Shown one piece after another: positions 7,041-14,118 of a stretch of 27,766 nucleotides of DNA. The stretch covers positions 1-27,766 of the forward strand of contig CATXEA010000036.1 of assembly GCA_958367245.1 (NCBI GenBank), written 5' to 3'. This stretch comes from an uncultured Blautia sp. GTDB taxonomy: Bacteria; Bacillota; Clostridia; Lachnospirales; Lachnospiraceae. Under the pieces are notes generated by a model. That model saw only the letters and a program-made list of their open reading frames with translations, had not been told where the DNA came from and ran no database searches. Both the position numbers and the translations under genes were made by a program. The first letter of the stretch is position 1; the number at the start of each line of letters is the position of its first letter.

Positions 7041-7760
7041 TTAAACTTCCTCCTCTGTATTCCCATCTTCCTGAATCGGGCAAAAATATGCGGCTGCTCC
7101 TGCAACAAGAAGGGTAGTGATGATGATTACAAATCCGGAAGATACCTTTTTCAGCACCGGAACTACGGCAAAGAGACTGCTCACTGCCATAGAAGCTGCC
7201 ACCACTCCAAGAATTGCTTTATTTTTCTTCACAGGAGGAATGATAATGGCAAGGAACATCCCGTAAATTGCCACGCTTAAAGCGCTGATCATAAAGTCGG
7301 GAAGAAGGTTTCCGGAAATTGCCCCCACAAGAGTTCCAAGAGTCCATCCCGGAACTGCCACACACATTGCCCCGTAATTATAAAAAGCGCTGACCTGTCC
7401 CGGACGGCTGACACTGATTCCAAAAATCTCATCTGTCACTCCGAAAGCAACGCCGTAGCGGTGAATCCGCGCCTCGTCTCTGCGAAGCTTCTGCGCAAGG
7501 GAAAAGGACATCAGACAATACCTGAGATTTATGATAAGCTGCGTCAGCGCCATTTCCCAGTAAGAGCCTCCCATAAGAATTATATCAAGTCCCGCAAACT
7601 GCCCTGCAGACGTAAGATTTGTAAGAGAAATCAAAACCGCCTGCCAGATACTTAAACCTCCCGACACCGCCATCATGCCAAAGGTAAAAGACACGGCAAA
7701 ATACCCCAGCGCAATTGGTATTCCATCCTTCAAACCTCTTTTAAAGCTTTCGCTTTTCAC
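7041..7760 (-). CDS. azlC: Branched-chain amino acid exporter, large subunit (AzlC)
   Basis: The 239-residue product is the main membrane subunit of an AzlCD exporter. It shows the family pattern FKRGLKDGIPIALGYFAVSFTFG, SLTNLTSAGQFAGLDII, a QLIINLRYCLMSFSLAQKL segment and VTDEIFG. I chose GTG at 7760 because AGGGGG stands seven bases upstream; an ATG at 7814 would add 18 polar residues that do not resemble the family and lies close to the predicted promoter. It is first in a two-gene operon with azlD. Export of excess leucine, isoleucine or valine fits the amino acid theme here. Confidence 0.92.
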   Translation of the reverse strand: MKSESFKRGLKDGIPIALGYFAVSFTFGMMAVSGGLSIWQAVLISLTNLTSAGQFAGLDIILMGGSYWEMALTQLIINLRYCLMSFSLAQKLRRDEARIHRYGVAFGVTDEIFGISVSRPGQVSAFYNYGAMCVAVPGWTLGTLVGAISGNLLPDFMISALSVAIYGMFLAIIIPPVKKNKAILGVVAASMAVSSLFAVVPVLKKVSSGFVIIITTLLVAGAAAYFCPIQEDGNTEEEV

Positions 7761-7822
7761 AGTAAATCCCCCTCTTTCTCTATGTGTACTGAACTCAACG
7801 GAGAAAATCCTCAAGTTATATT

Positions 7823-7851
7823 ATATTAGCACTTTAAAGAGAGAAATTCAA
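7823..7851 (-). promoter_or_regulatory. azlCD promoter
   Basis: On the minus strand TTGAAT (7846-7851), 17 bases and TAATAT (7823-7828) suit a promoter; a TATAAT three bases further along is an alternative -10 with a spacer that is too long. It lies 60-90 bases before the GTG start. Confidence 0.5.
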
Positions 7852-7864
7852 CTGTTTCTTCCAC

Positions 7865-7893
7865 ACAAAAAACACAGCCTGAAAAGACTGCGT
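7865..7893 (-). terminator. Terminator of the BceAB-like operon
   Basis: On the minus strand ACGCAGTC (7893-7886) pairs with GGCTGTGT (7879-7872), with two wobble pairs and a 6-base loop, followed by a run of T. It sits just after the permease stop codon. Confidence 0.75.
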
Positions 7894-7907
7894 TTTTCGT
7901 GTATTCT

Positions 7908-9944
7908 TTATGCTTTCCGCTCCACAATTTTATAATATACCTTTGCAGTCATCGTATAGATGATTCCATAGATTACTGCGAACACAAGCGCTGTCACTGC
8001 TGTACACACCATAAACAGAGAGGTATTTGTCATGCCAAAGAGCATCAGCAGTCTGCGGATTAATGGAAATGCTGCGCAAATGTGAATCATTGCAGTAATC
8101 AGCGGAAGGAAAAATACCATCAGAATCTGTCTGCGGATGGAGGATTTCACTTCTTTCCTGCTCATTCCTACCTTCTGCATAATCTCAAAGCGTTCTTTAT
8201 CCTCGTAACCCTCAGAGATCTGCTTGTAATAGATAATCATTGCAGTTCCCAGAAGGAAGACAAGTCCGAGGAAAATACCGATAAATAAAAGTCCGCCGTT
8301 GCTTGTGTAAAAACTCCAGTATTCCTCCTGCTGGATGCTTGGCATGATATAGGCGTCCTGCGAAACTGCGCCTTTATCTCTCAATGTTCTAAGATATGCC
8401 TTCAGTTCCTCACTGACAATCTTTCCATAATGGATTTCATCTGCTTCTGTTCCGTCAATATTCATACCCATCTCCAACTGAATGGAACTTGGGAATTCAT
8501 ACGCTTCACGCTGGATAGCATCAATTTTGCGGAAATCATTTTCCGTTACAACCATCAGCATATTCTTTGCGACCTTATCCTCTTTTGTATAAAGAGGCCA
8601 TTCTTTCAGCCATCCTTTTACCCTGAAGGTTTCATCATTCACTGTCATGGTTTCCACCGGAGTTTCTCCGCTTCTGTATACCAGAACCTCTCCGTCCTGA
8701 AGACCGGTATCTGTCCCGTGAATCCTTTCGTATTCTTCCTTTATAACCAGATTGAGATACCCGATTTCTCCCATATATTCAATGGATGAAGAATCTGAAA
8801 AGTCAGAAGGCTCTGCAATCAAAATCTCCCCTGGGTTGTACAGACAGGTAACTGCCATATATTCCTGCATAAAGACTTCCTCTGCCGGAACCTGATTCTT
8901 CTCCAGAGACTCCTCAAAGGTTTTTCTGAACCCTTCTTCCTGCTCCCTGTCTATCCATCTGACGCTGTATTCGGCTTCATAAGGATAGCGGTATTCTATA
9001 ATGTCCTCAATACCGAAATCCAGACAGGTGGTAGCTGAAAGCATGAGAAGTACTCCTGTACTTAAGATACAGATACTTGCAAGACCGACTGCATTTTGTT
9101 TCATTCGGTAGAGCATACCGGAAATTGCAGTAAAGTTTTTTGTCTTATAATAGAAGCTTTTTTTCCAGCGCATGATTTTCAGCACTGCTATGCTTCCTGC
9201 AGTAAATACCAGATACGTACCGACCATTACCAGTAGAACTGCCACAAAAAATAAGGTAATTGCCTGTAACGGCGATTCTGTGGTTATTGCTATATAATAT
9301 CCCACTCCGATGCATACAAATCCGATAATCGCCATAATCCACTTTGCTTTCGGCTCCCGCTCTCCGCTTTTGCTTCCGCGAAGCAGCTCCGCCGGCTGAT
9401 TCAGATGGATTTTTCTCATATTTTTAAATAGAGTCAGGATAAAAACAGAACCGTAAATCATGGCGCAGGCGCCGATTCCCCCATATGCGATGTTGAAACC
9501 AAGCTGTGCCGGAACATGAATCAGCTTAAACAAAAACAGCAGCGCCAGCTTACTTCCCAAAATTCCGAATCCGATTCCCAGAAGGAAGCTCACGCCAAAG
9601 GTAATCACCATTTCCACGCAGAGCATCTTACCGATATGAGCCTTTTCCATACCCAGAATATTATACAGACCGATTTCCTTTTGTCTCTGCTTCATAAGAA
9701 ATCCATTGCTGTACAACAGAAAAATCACGGAAAAAATGCTGACAATAAAAATTCCCATAAGCATGATACTCTGAATATAGGGACCGCCTGTAACCTTATC
9801 CCTCAAATCCGGACTCTGATTGATAAAAAACATCATATAGGTCATGGCAATACAGAAGATACAGGTAATCATATAGGGAATGTAGGTTCTTCTGTTTCGT
9901 TTGATGTTGTCAAGAGCCAGCTTTCCAAACATTCCTTTACGCAT
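7908..9944 (-). CDS. BceB-like ABC transporter permease (FtsX domains)
   Basis: A 678-residue membrane permease of the kind that senses and detoxifies peptide antibiotics acting on lipid II cycle intermediates. It has an N-terminal FtsX-like unit (roughly residues 15-190, with RQKEIGLYNILGM), further membrane segments to about 310, a large extracytoplasmic domain of about 240 residues, and a second FtsX unit (EDKERFEIMQKVGMSRKEV). Ten membrane segments are expected. The large outer domain is the hallmark of Bce-type permeases and the likely ligand sensor. The ATG at 9944 overlaps the ATPase stop codon; a GTG at 9956 would add four residues but has a poorer ribosome site. The partner kinase is probably the BceS-type protein at 18489-19484. 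Confidence 0.9.
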   Translation of the reverse strand: MRKGMFGKLALDNIKRNRRTYIPYMITCIFCIAMTYMMFFINQSPDLRDKVTGGPYIQSIMLMGIFIVSIFSVIFLLYSNGFLMKQRQKEIGLYNILGMEKAHIGKMLCVEMVITFGVSFLLGIGFGILGSKLALLFLFKLIHVPAQLGFNIAYGGIGACAMIYGSVFILTLFKNMRKIHLNQPAELLRGSKSGEREPKAKWIMAIIGFVCIGVGYYIAITTESPLQAITLFFVAVLLVMVGTYLVFTAGSIAVLKIMRWKKSFYYKTKNFTAISGMLYRMKQNAVGLASICILSTGVLLMLSATTCLDFGIEDIIEYRYPYEAEYSVRWIDREQEEGFRKTFEESLEKNQVPAEEVFMQEYMAVTCLYNPGEILIAEPSDFSDSSSIEYMGEIGYLNLVIKEEYERIHGTDTGLQDGEVLVYRSGETPVETMTVNDETFRVKGWLKEWPLYTKEDKVAKNMLMVVTENDFRKIDAIQREAYEFPSSIQLEMGMNIDGTEADEIHYGKIVSEELKAYLRTLRDKGAVSQDAYIMPSIQQEEYWSFYTSNGGLLFIGIFLGLVFLLGTAMIIYYKQISEGYEDKERFEIMQKVGMSRKEVKSSIRRQILMVFFLPLITAMIHICAAFPLIRRLLMLFGMTNTSLFMVCTAVTALVFAVIYGIIYTMTAKVYYKIVERKA

Positions 9945-10704
9945 TTGTCTCACCACCTGTCATAAGAATCGTCAGAGTATCTGAAATCATATGATACATT
10001 TCCTGTCTTGTTTTATTTCCCCTGTAAATCTGATGGAATACCTCGCCGTCCTTAATAAAAAGTACCCGTGAAGCATGGCTTGCCGCCTGTGCGCTGTGAG
10101 TTACCATGAGAATGGTCTGTCCTGCCTCGTTAATTTCCTCAAACATGGACAAAAGGGCTGCTGCCGCCTTGGAGTCCAGCGCTCCTGTAGGTTCGTCTGC
10201 CAGCACAATACGGGGCTGTGTGATCAGCGCTCTGGCAACTGCTACTCTTTGTTTCTGACCTCCGGATACCTCATAGGGATATTTTTCCAGAATCTCTGTG
10301 ATTCGAAGCGCCTGAGCAATAGGGCGGATTTTCTGCGCCATCTCGCGATAGTCTTCTCCAGCCAGTACAAGAGGAAGATAAATATTATCCCGAAGGCTTA
10401 AGGTATCAAGAAGATTAAAGTCCTGAAATACGAAGCCTAAATTTTTCCGGCGAAATGCGGAGATTTCTTTTTCGGAAAGATTTACGATGCTTTTTCCCTC
10501 AAGAAGGACTTCCCCCTCTGTAGGACGGTCAAGAGACGCCAGAATATTCAAAAGCGTTGTTTTACCGCTTCCGGACTCACCCATAATCGCAACAAATTCT
10601 CCCTTTTCCACGGAAAAGGTAACATTTGACAACGCCTGCACTTTATTTCCGCCGAAGCGGGTACTGTATATTTTCTTTACATTGCTTACTTCCAGTAATG
10701 ACAT
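9937..10704 (-). CDS. BceA-like ABC transporter ATP-binding protein
   Basis: The 255-residue ATPase belongs to the MacB/BceA group. Walker A is GESGSGKTT (residues 42-50), the Q-loop FVFQDFNLLD, the signature VSGGQKQR (146-153), Walker B IVLADEPTGALDS (from 166) and the H-loop VTHS (His203). The insert FGGNKVQALSNVTFSV is typical of this group. It overlaps the permease gene start by a few bases, so the two proteins should be made together. The ATG follows AAAGGAG. The upstream region carries a BceR-like operator and a promoter with a weak -35, fitting activation by a response regulator under antimicrobial-peptide stress. Confidence 0.92.
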   Translation of the reverse strand: MSLLEVSNVKKIYSTRFGGNKVQALSNVTFSVEKGEFVAIMGESGSGKTTLLNILASLDRPTEGEVLLEGKSIVNLSEKEISAFRRKNLGFVFQDFNLLDTLSLRDNIYLPLVLAGEDYREMAQKIRPIAQALRITEILEKYPYEVSGGQKQRVAVARALITQPRIVLADEPTGALDSKAAAALLSMFEEINEAGQTILMVTHSAQAASHASRVLFIKDGEVFHQIYRGNKTRQEMYHMISDTLTILMTGGETNA

Positions 10705-10742
10705 AATTTTTTCTCCTTTACCTGTTCTTTGTTTCTGTCATT

Positions 10743-10816
10743 ACTATACCAAAAGAAAAAGCCTTCATCCATCGACCTGGGTTACAAATCGTGGTGAAAG
10801 CTTACATTTTTGTAAG
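10743..10816 (-). promoter_or_regulatory. BceR-like operator and promoter of the BceAB-like operon
   Basis: A perfect inverted repeat CTTACA-TTTT-TGTAAG lies at 10801-10816. It fits the TNACA-N4-TGTAA site reported for BceR-type regulators. A TATAGT -10 box (10743-10748, minus strand) has no recognisable -35 box at the right distance (TGGATG at 10766-10771), as expected for an activated promoter. A half site TTACA at 10782-10786 may be a secondary contact. The repeat centre is about 70 bases upstream of the predicted start of transcription. Confidence 0.7.
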
Positions 10817-10830
10817 GTTGCATGTTATTT

Positions 10831-11505
10831 TTATTGTTTACCACTGCCCGCATAAATTTCCTTTGCATCGAGCCCTGCTGTCTCTGTCAGGTAATATACT
10901 GCATCTGCGGCAACACAGACTACATTTTCTTCATGGAGAAAATCGGTGATATTGGAATCAAAGAGCATATTTGCCTGCGCTTCAAATTCATCGTCTGCAT
11001 CCCAGAAATAAACTGCTATGTCTAAAAACGGATATACTGAAAGCTGATATCCCACATCTCCCTGAGGCAGAGGCTTTCCCCCAAGTTTTTCACAGGCTTT
11101 CCTCAACTCCTCTACATGACCGGAAAAAGTTTCCTGTAAGGTTTTCAACACCGTACGCTTATACGCCTTCTCAAAGGGATATACTCTTTTTACCTGGCGA
11201 AAGGGAACCAGAATGCCCGATGCCACCGGAATATCGATGGAATAATGAAACAGGTTGTAGACATCCATACAGGTATTAAAGCCTGCAATTTTCTGTGGTT
11301 CTTCTAAATAAGCGATAACACCTGTGAATCGGTCGATGCGCATTTTATGATTAAAGTATGTAAGATAGACAGCCGTTTCATCAGATTCCAATTGAAATTT
11401 CTCAATCAGCGCTTCCTGATTCATCTTCAGAAAACGAAGTCTCCACTCTTCAATGACTTTGTCGTAATTTGACTGATTCTGAGGCCTGCTTATTTCCATT
11501 TTCAT
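10831..11505 (-). CDS. DUF3786-domain protein
   Basis: A 224-residue soluble protein matching the uncharacterised DUF3786 family. Visible family traits are a short segment around PVASGILVPFRQVKRVYPFEKAYKR, then KLGGKPLPQGDVGYQLSVYPFLDIAVYFWDADDEF, and ANMLFDSNITDFLHEE followed by a conserved helix. No signal peptide, membrane segment or known catalytic motif is visible. Its start overlaps the Fur-family gene stop by four bases (ATGA), so it is the third gene of the metal exporter-regulator operon. Function is unknown; the operon suggests a metal- or redox-linked role. No clear terminator follows, so some read-through into the transporter operon beyond it is possible. Confidence 0.85.
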   Translation of the reverse strand: MKMEISRPQNQSNYDKVIEEWRLRFLKMNQEALIEKFQLESDETAVYLTYFNHKMRIDRFTGVIAYLEEPQKIAGFNTCMDVYNLFHYSIDIPVASGILVPFRQVKRVYPFEKAYKRTVLKTLQETFSGHVEELRKACEKLGGKPLPQGDVGYQLSVYPFLDIAVYFWDADDEFEAQANMLFDSNITDFLHEENVVCVAADAVYYLTETAGLDAKEIYAGSGKQ

Positions 11506-11909
11506 TCTCCTCTTTTCTTACATTCCTTACACACACCATATAAAATGGAATTTTTACACTGCAGAGTAAATCCGTGACCCTCCTCAATGTGATGCGAGAT
11601 TTCGTCCATAAAATGACATTCCAGATGGATAATTTTACCGCATTTCACACATTTCATATGAAGGTGCCCGTCACAGTTTCTCCCCGGCTCCACGTACTGG
11701 TATGACGCGTAACTGCCTTTTTCCGCCGCATATTTTATAACTGTGCCGTCCTTGGCAAGCTTATCAAGATAGCGGTAAATCGTCGTGATATTTACTTCAC
11801 TTTCCTGTTCTTTTAAATAATAATCCACATCTGCCGCAGTTACAGTCCGGTCGCTGCTGGCTTTCAGAAAATCCATTATCTTTTTTCGGTTTGTTGTTGC
11901 ATACCCCAT
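11502..11909 (-). CDS. Fur-family metal-dependent repressor
   Basis: A 135-residue DNA-binding regulator. The winged helix occupies about residues 1-72, with the recognition region VNITTIYRYLDKLAKDGTVIKY. The dimerisation domain carries GHLHMKCVKCGKIIHLEC and a C-terminal CKEC, so Cys87, Cys90, Cys127 and Cys130 form the structural zinc site. Regulatory-site candidates are His82, His84, Glu97, His99 and the His106/His107/His112 cluster. The metal sensed (Zn, Mn or Fe) cannot be decided from sequence; the neighbouring heavy-metal exporter and the TTGCAA-type repeat upstream suggest it controls its own operon. The ATG at 11909 follows AGGAGAT. Confidence 0.92.
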   Translation of the reverse strand: MGYATTNRKKIMDFLKASSDRTVTAADVDYYLKEQESEVNITTIYRYLDKLAKDGTVIKYAAEKGSYASYQYVEPGRNCDGHLHMKCVKCGKIIHLECHFMDEISHHIEEGHGFTLQCKNSILYGVCKECKKRGE

Positions 11910-11918
11910 ATCTATCTC

Positions 11919-12773
11919 CTAAAAAACAATTCCAAGTAATTCTATGACAACACCCCAGAAAACTCCAAGCCCGTAGAGAGCCGCAAGGATGGAAAGGTTC
12001 TGCTTCCTGTCACGATTAAGCCGAAACAGAACAAGAAGTCCGATTCCTGCATTGACCAGAAGTCCCGACATCATGGCTCCTGCTCCGATAATCTCATCCA
12101 GATAAAGCTGTGTGATCACAACGGAGGATGCACAGTTGGGAATCAGCCCCACCAAAGCGGCAGCCATTTCGCCAATTACCGGAAAACCGGAAAAGAGTCC
12201 TGCAAGTGTGTCTCTTCCTATTACTCCAATGATAATATTTAATACAAGAGAAATCAACAGGATATACAGAAAAATCTTTCCTGTGTGTATCAGGGCAGAA
12301 CGTACAATTCCATGCTGGCAGTCACAGCGCTCCTCTTCACAGATTGCATGTATATCTATTTCCCTCTCCTGCCGTTTCATTATATACCGAAAAACAAATT
12401 CCACAAAAAATCCGGAAATTACAGCAATACATACTTTCGTAGCTAATATTCCGGCAATGGTTCCAGCAGGAACTGCATTGGATATCATAATCGGAAGCAT
12501 TTCATCTGAAGTAGATAAATAGATTGCCAGAAGCGTTCCTACTGTGATTACTCTTCCTGCAAACAGGCTGGATGCCGCAGCAGAGAATCCGCACTGCGGA
12601 ACTACTCCAAGTATTCCTCCCCACAAAGGCCCGAACTTTCCGGCAGTCTGTATCCTTTTTCTCGCCACACTGCCCGCTTTATGCTCCAAAGCTTCCATTA
12701 ATAAATATGTCAGAAAAAGAAAAGGAAGCAGTCTTACACTGTCCTTCAGAGAATCTAATAAATATTCAGTCAT
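11919..12773 (-). CDS. Putative 10-TM heavy-metal exporter (ArsP_2 family)
   Basis: A 284-residue polytopic membrane protein of the ArsP_2 family, annotated in related genomes as a heavy-metal or putative manganese transporter. Two repeated halves are visible: GGILGVVPQCGFSAAASSLFAGR in the first and GLIPNCASSVVITQLYLDE in the second, each followed by a small-residue membrane segment. Between them a cytoplasmic loop holds HAICEEERCDCQHG, a cluster of three Cys and two His well suited to bind a metal. I chose ATG at 12773 because GGAGGAG precedes it; an ATG upstream at 12800 lacks a ribosome site. The Fur-family gene follows after nine bases. Metal identity is unknown. Confidence 0.88.
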   Translation of the reverse strand: MTEYLLDSLKDSVRLLPFLFLTYLLMEALEHKAGSVARKRIQTAGKFGPLWGGILGVVPQCGFSAAASSLFAGRVITVGTLLAIYLSTSDEMLPIMISNAVPAGTIAGILATKVCIAVISGFFVEFVFRYIMKRQEREIDIHAICEEERCDCQHGIVRSALIHTGKIFLYILLISLVLNIIIGVIGRDTLAGLFSGFPVIGEMAAALVGLIPNCASSVVITQLYLDEIIGAGAMMSGLLVNAGIGLLVLFRLNRDRKQNLSILAALYGLGVFWGVVIELLGIVF

Positions 12774-12808
12774 AACTCCTCCATAAATTTTATCTGTCAT
12801 TTCTTTTG

Positions 12809-12866
12809 ATGCAATTTGCAACTTATTTGCATTTTTGTATTATAAACCCTTTTATAAAAAAGTCAA
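12809..12866 (-). promoter_or_regulatory. Promoter and operator of the metal-exporter operon
   Basis: On the minus strand TTGACT (12861-12866), 16 bases and TATAAT (12839-12844) form a strong promoter. Directly downstream, over the start of transcription, lies a 24-base element (12809-12832) with outer arms ATGCAA/TTGCAT and a central TTGCAA. Its position suits repression by the Fur-family protein of the same operon. It does not match the classical Fur, PerR or Zur boxes I know. Confidence 0.6.
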
Positions 12867-12883
12867 GGCAAAACCGTTTTCCA

Positions 12884-12912
12884 TTGAAATGTCTGTTTGT
12901 AAATGCTACAAT
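12884..12912 (+). promoter_or_regulatory. Promoter of the Rpn-family gene
   Basis: TTGAAA (12884-12889), 17 bases and TACAAT (12907-12912) form a good promoter divergent from the metal-exporter operon. The leader to the coding start is about 165 bases. It contains AAAGGAG at 12919-12925 without a usable start codon behind it, and a GGAACA/TGTTCC inverted repeat at 13045-13062. I see no gene in the 12774-13083 gap. Confidence 0.65.
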
Positions 12913-13083
12913 ACATTCAAAGGAGATTCTATATATACTTCACAAAAGATAAATCACCATATTTTATATACTTCTTATGATAATAGTTTCCACAAAAAAA
13001 CCAATGAAACCGTCAGATGGTATAAAAAGTTGTATTTTACTCAGGGAACACAGATATGTTCCTGCCTGTTATAAGAAGGATTG

Positions 13084-14043
13084 GTGATTAAAACGGCAAA
13101 ACAGGATTACATCAAACCAGATGTTATACTAAAGAATTTCTGGAGGAATAACGAGCATTTCGCAGATTTATTCAATGCTGTACTCTTTCACGGGAAAACA
13201 TTTATTAATCCACAGGACCTTACAGAAGCAGATACTGATATTTCTTCTATTGTGACTTTTAAAGAACACACGGAAACCATTCAAAAAACTCTGGATGTAG
13301 TAAAAAAGACCGCATACGGGATTGATTTTGTGATTTGGGGGCTCGAAAATCAAATGCGGGCTCATTATGCCATGCCTCTCAGACATATGCTTGGAGATGC
13401 TTTGGGGTATCTAAAAGAATACACAGGACTTGTAAAGAAAAATAAGCAGACGAAAAAACTGGAAAATTCTCTCGAATTTCTCTCCGGCATGAAAAAAACT
13501 GACCGACTGCATCCCATGATCACTCTTTGCGTATACTATGGTGAAGAACCTTGGGATGGTCCTTTCTCTCTTATAGATATGCTCAAAATTCCAGAGGAAT
13601 TAAAGCCTCTGGTCTGTGATTACAAAATGAACCTTCTTCAGGTCAGAGACAGTGAAAACTACATATTTCACTCGAAAGATGTAAAGACCGTATTTGACAT
13701 AACCAGAAATATCTATCAGAAAAATCATAAAAAACGCAACGATGTGTACTGGAATCAGGAGCTCAGCTCTGAGCTTGGGCTTGTCATCGGTTCCATCACC
13801 GCATCTCAGAAACTGATTCATCATGCTCTGAAAAGAAAAGGAGGTACCTTTCTTATGTGTAAAGCTCTTGAAGAATGGGAAGAAGAATGCCGCAACGAGG
13901 CTGCGATTATGGCAACTGTTAAAACCTGTAAAAAATTCAATATTCCTCAGGAAGCTGCCTTTACGCAGATTCAGACGGAATATAATCTAGATTCACAGGA
14001 CGCATGGAATCTGGTACAGAAATATTGGGCAGAATCCCCCTGA
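13084..14043 (+). CDS. Rpn-family nuclease/transposase-like protein
   Basis: About 319 residues, resembling the Rpn family of PD-(D/E)XK nucleases (older name: putative transposase YhgA-like). The core is visible as FADLFNAVLFHGKTFINPQDL, a conserved Asp in GIDFVIWGLENQ followed by Glu and Gln in the ExQ form of the motif, HYAMPLRHMLGDALGY, and HPMITLCVYYGEEPWDGPFSL, which is typical of the Lachnospiraceae versions. The C-terminal part (MCKALEEWEEECRNEA) is a charged helix. Start codons TTG 13081 and GTG 13084 both sit close to AAGAAGGA; GTG has the better spacing. These genes are scattered and often solitary, and can promote RecA-independent recombination. It has its own promoter and terminator. 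Confidence 0.82.
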   Translation: MIKTAKQDYIKPDVILKNFWRNNEHFADLFNAVLFHGKTFINPQDLTEADTDISSIVTFKEHTETIQKTLDVVKKTAYGIDFVIWGLENQMRAHYAMPLRHMLGDALGYLKEYTGLVKKNKQTKKLENSLEFLSGMKKTDRLHPMITLCVYYGEEPWDGPFSLIDMLKIPEELKPLVCDYKMNLLQVRDSENYIFHSKDVKTVFDITRNIYQKNHKKRNDVYWNQELSSELGLVIGSITASQKLIHHALKRKGGTFLMCKALEEWEEECRNEAAIMATVKTCKKFNIPQEAAFTQIQTEYNLDSQDAWNLVQKYWAESP

Positions 14044-14074
14044 TATAAAAAACGCACCCAAAGGATTTTACGAC

Positions 14075-14118
14075 AAAAAAACCATGACCATCGTTTTCAT
14101 CGATGGTCATGGTTTTTT
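14075..14118. terminator. Bidirectional terminator between the Rpn gene and citrate synthase
   Basis: AAAAACCATGACCATCG (14077-14093) pairs perfectly with CGATGGTCATGGTTTTT (14101-14117) around a 7-base loop, with T runs on both strands. The citrate synthase stop codon overlaps the end of the stem, so the last bases of that gene form part of the terminator. Confidence 0.95.

Noticed and set aside
13045..13062. GGAACA/TGTTCC inverted repeat considered as a LexA (SOS) box before the Rpn gene
   Set aside because: The Firmicutes LexA box has four bases between GAAC and GTTC; here there are eight.
12835..13074. 79-codon open frame upstream of and in frame with the Rpn gene
   Set aside because: It overlaps both divergent promoters, has no ribosome site and its translation resembles nothing; it reads as leader DNA.
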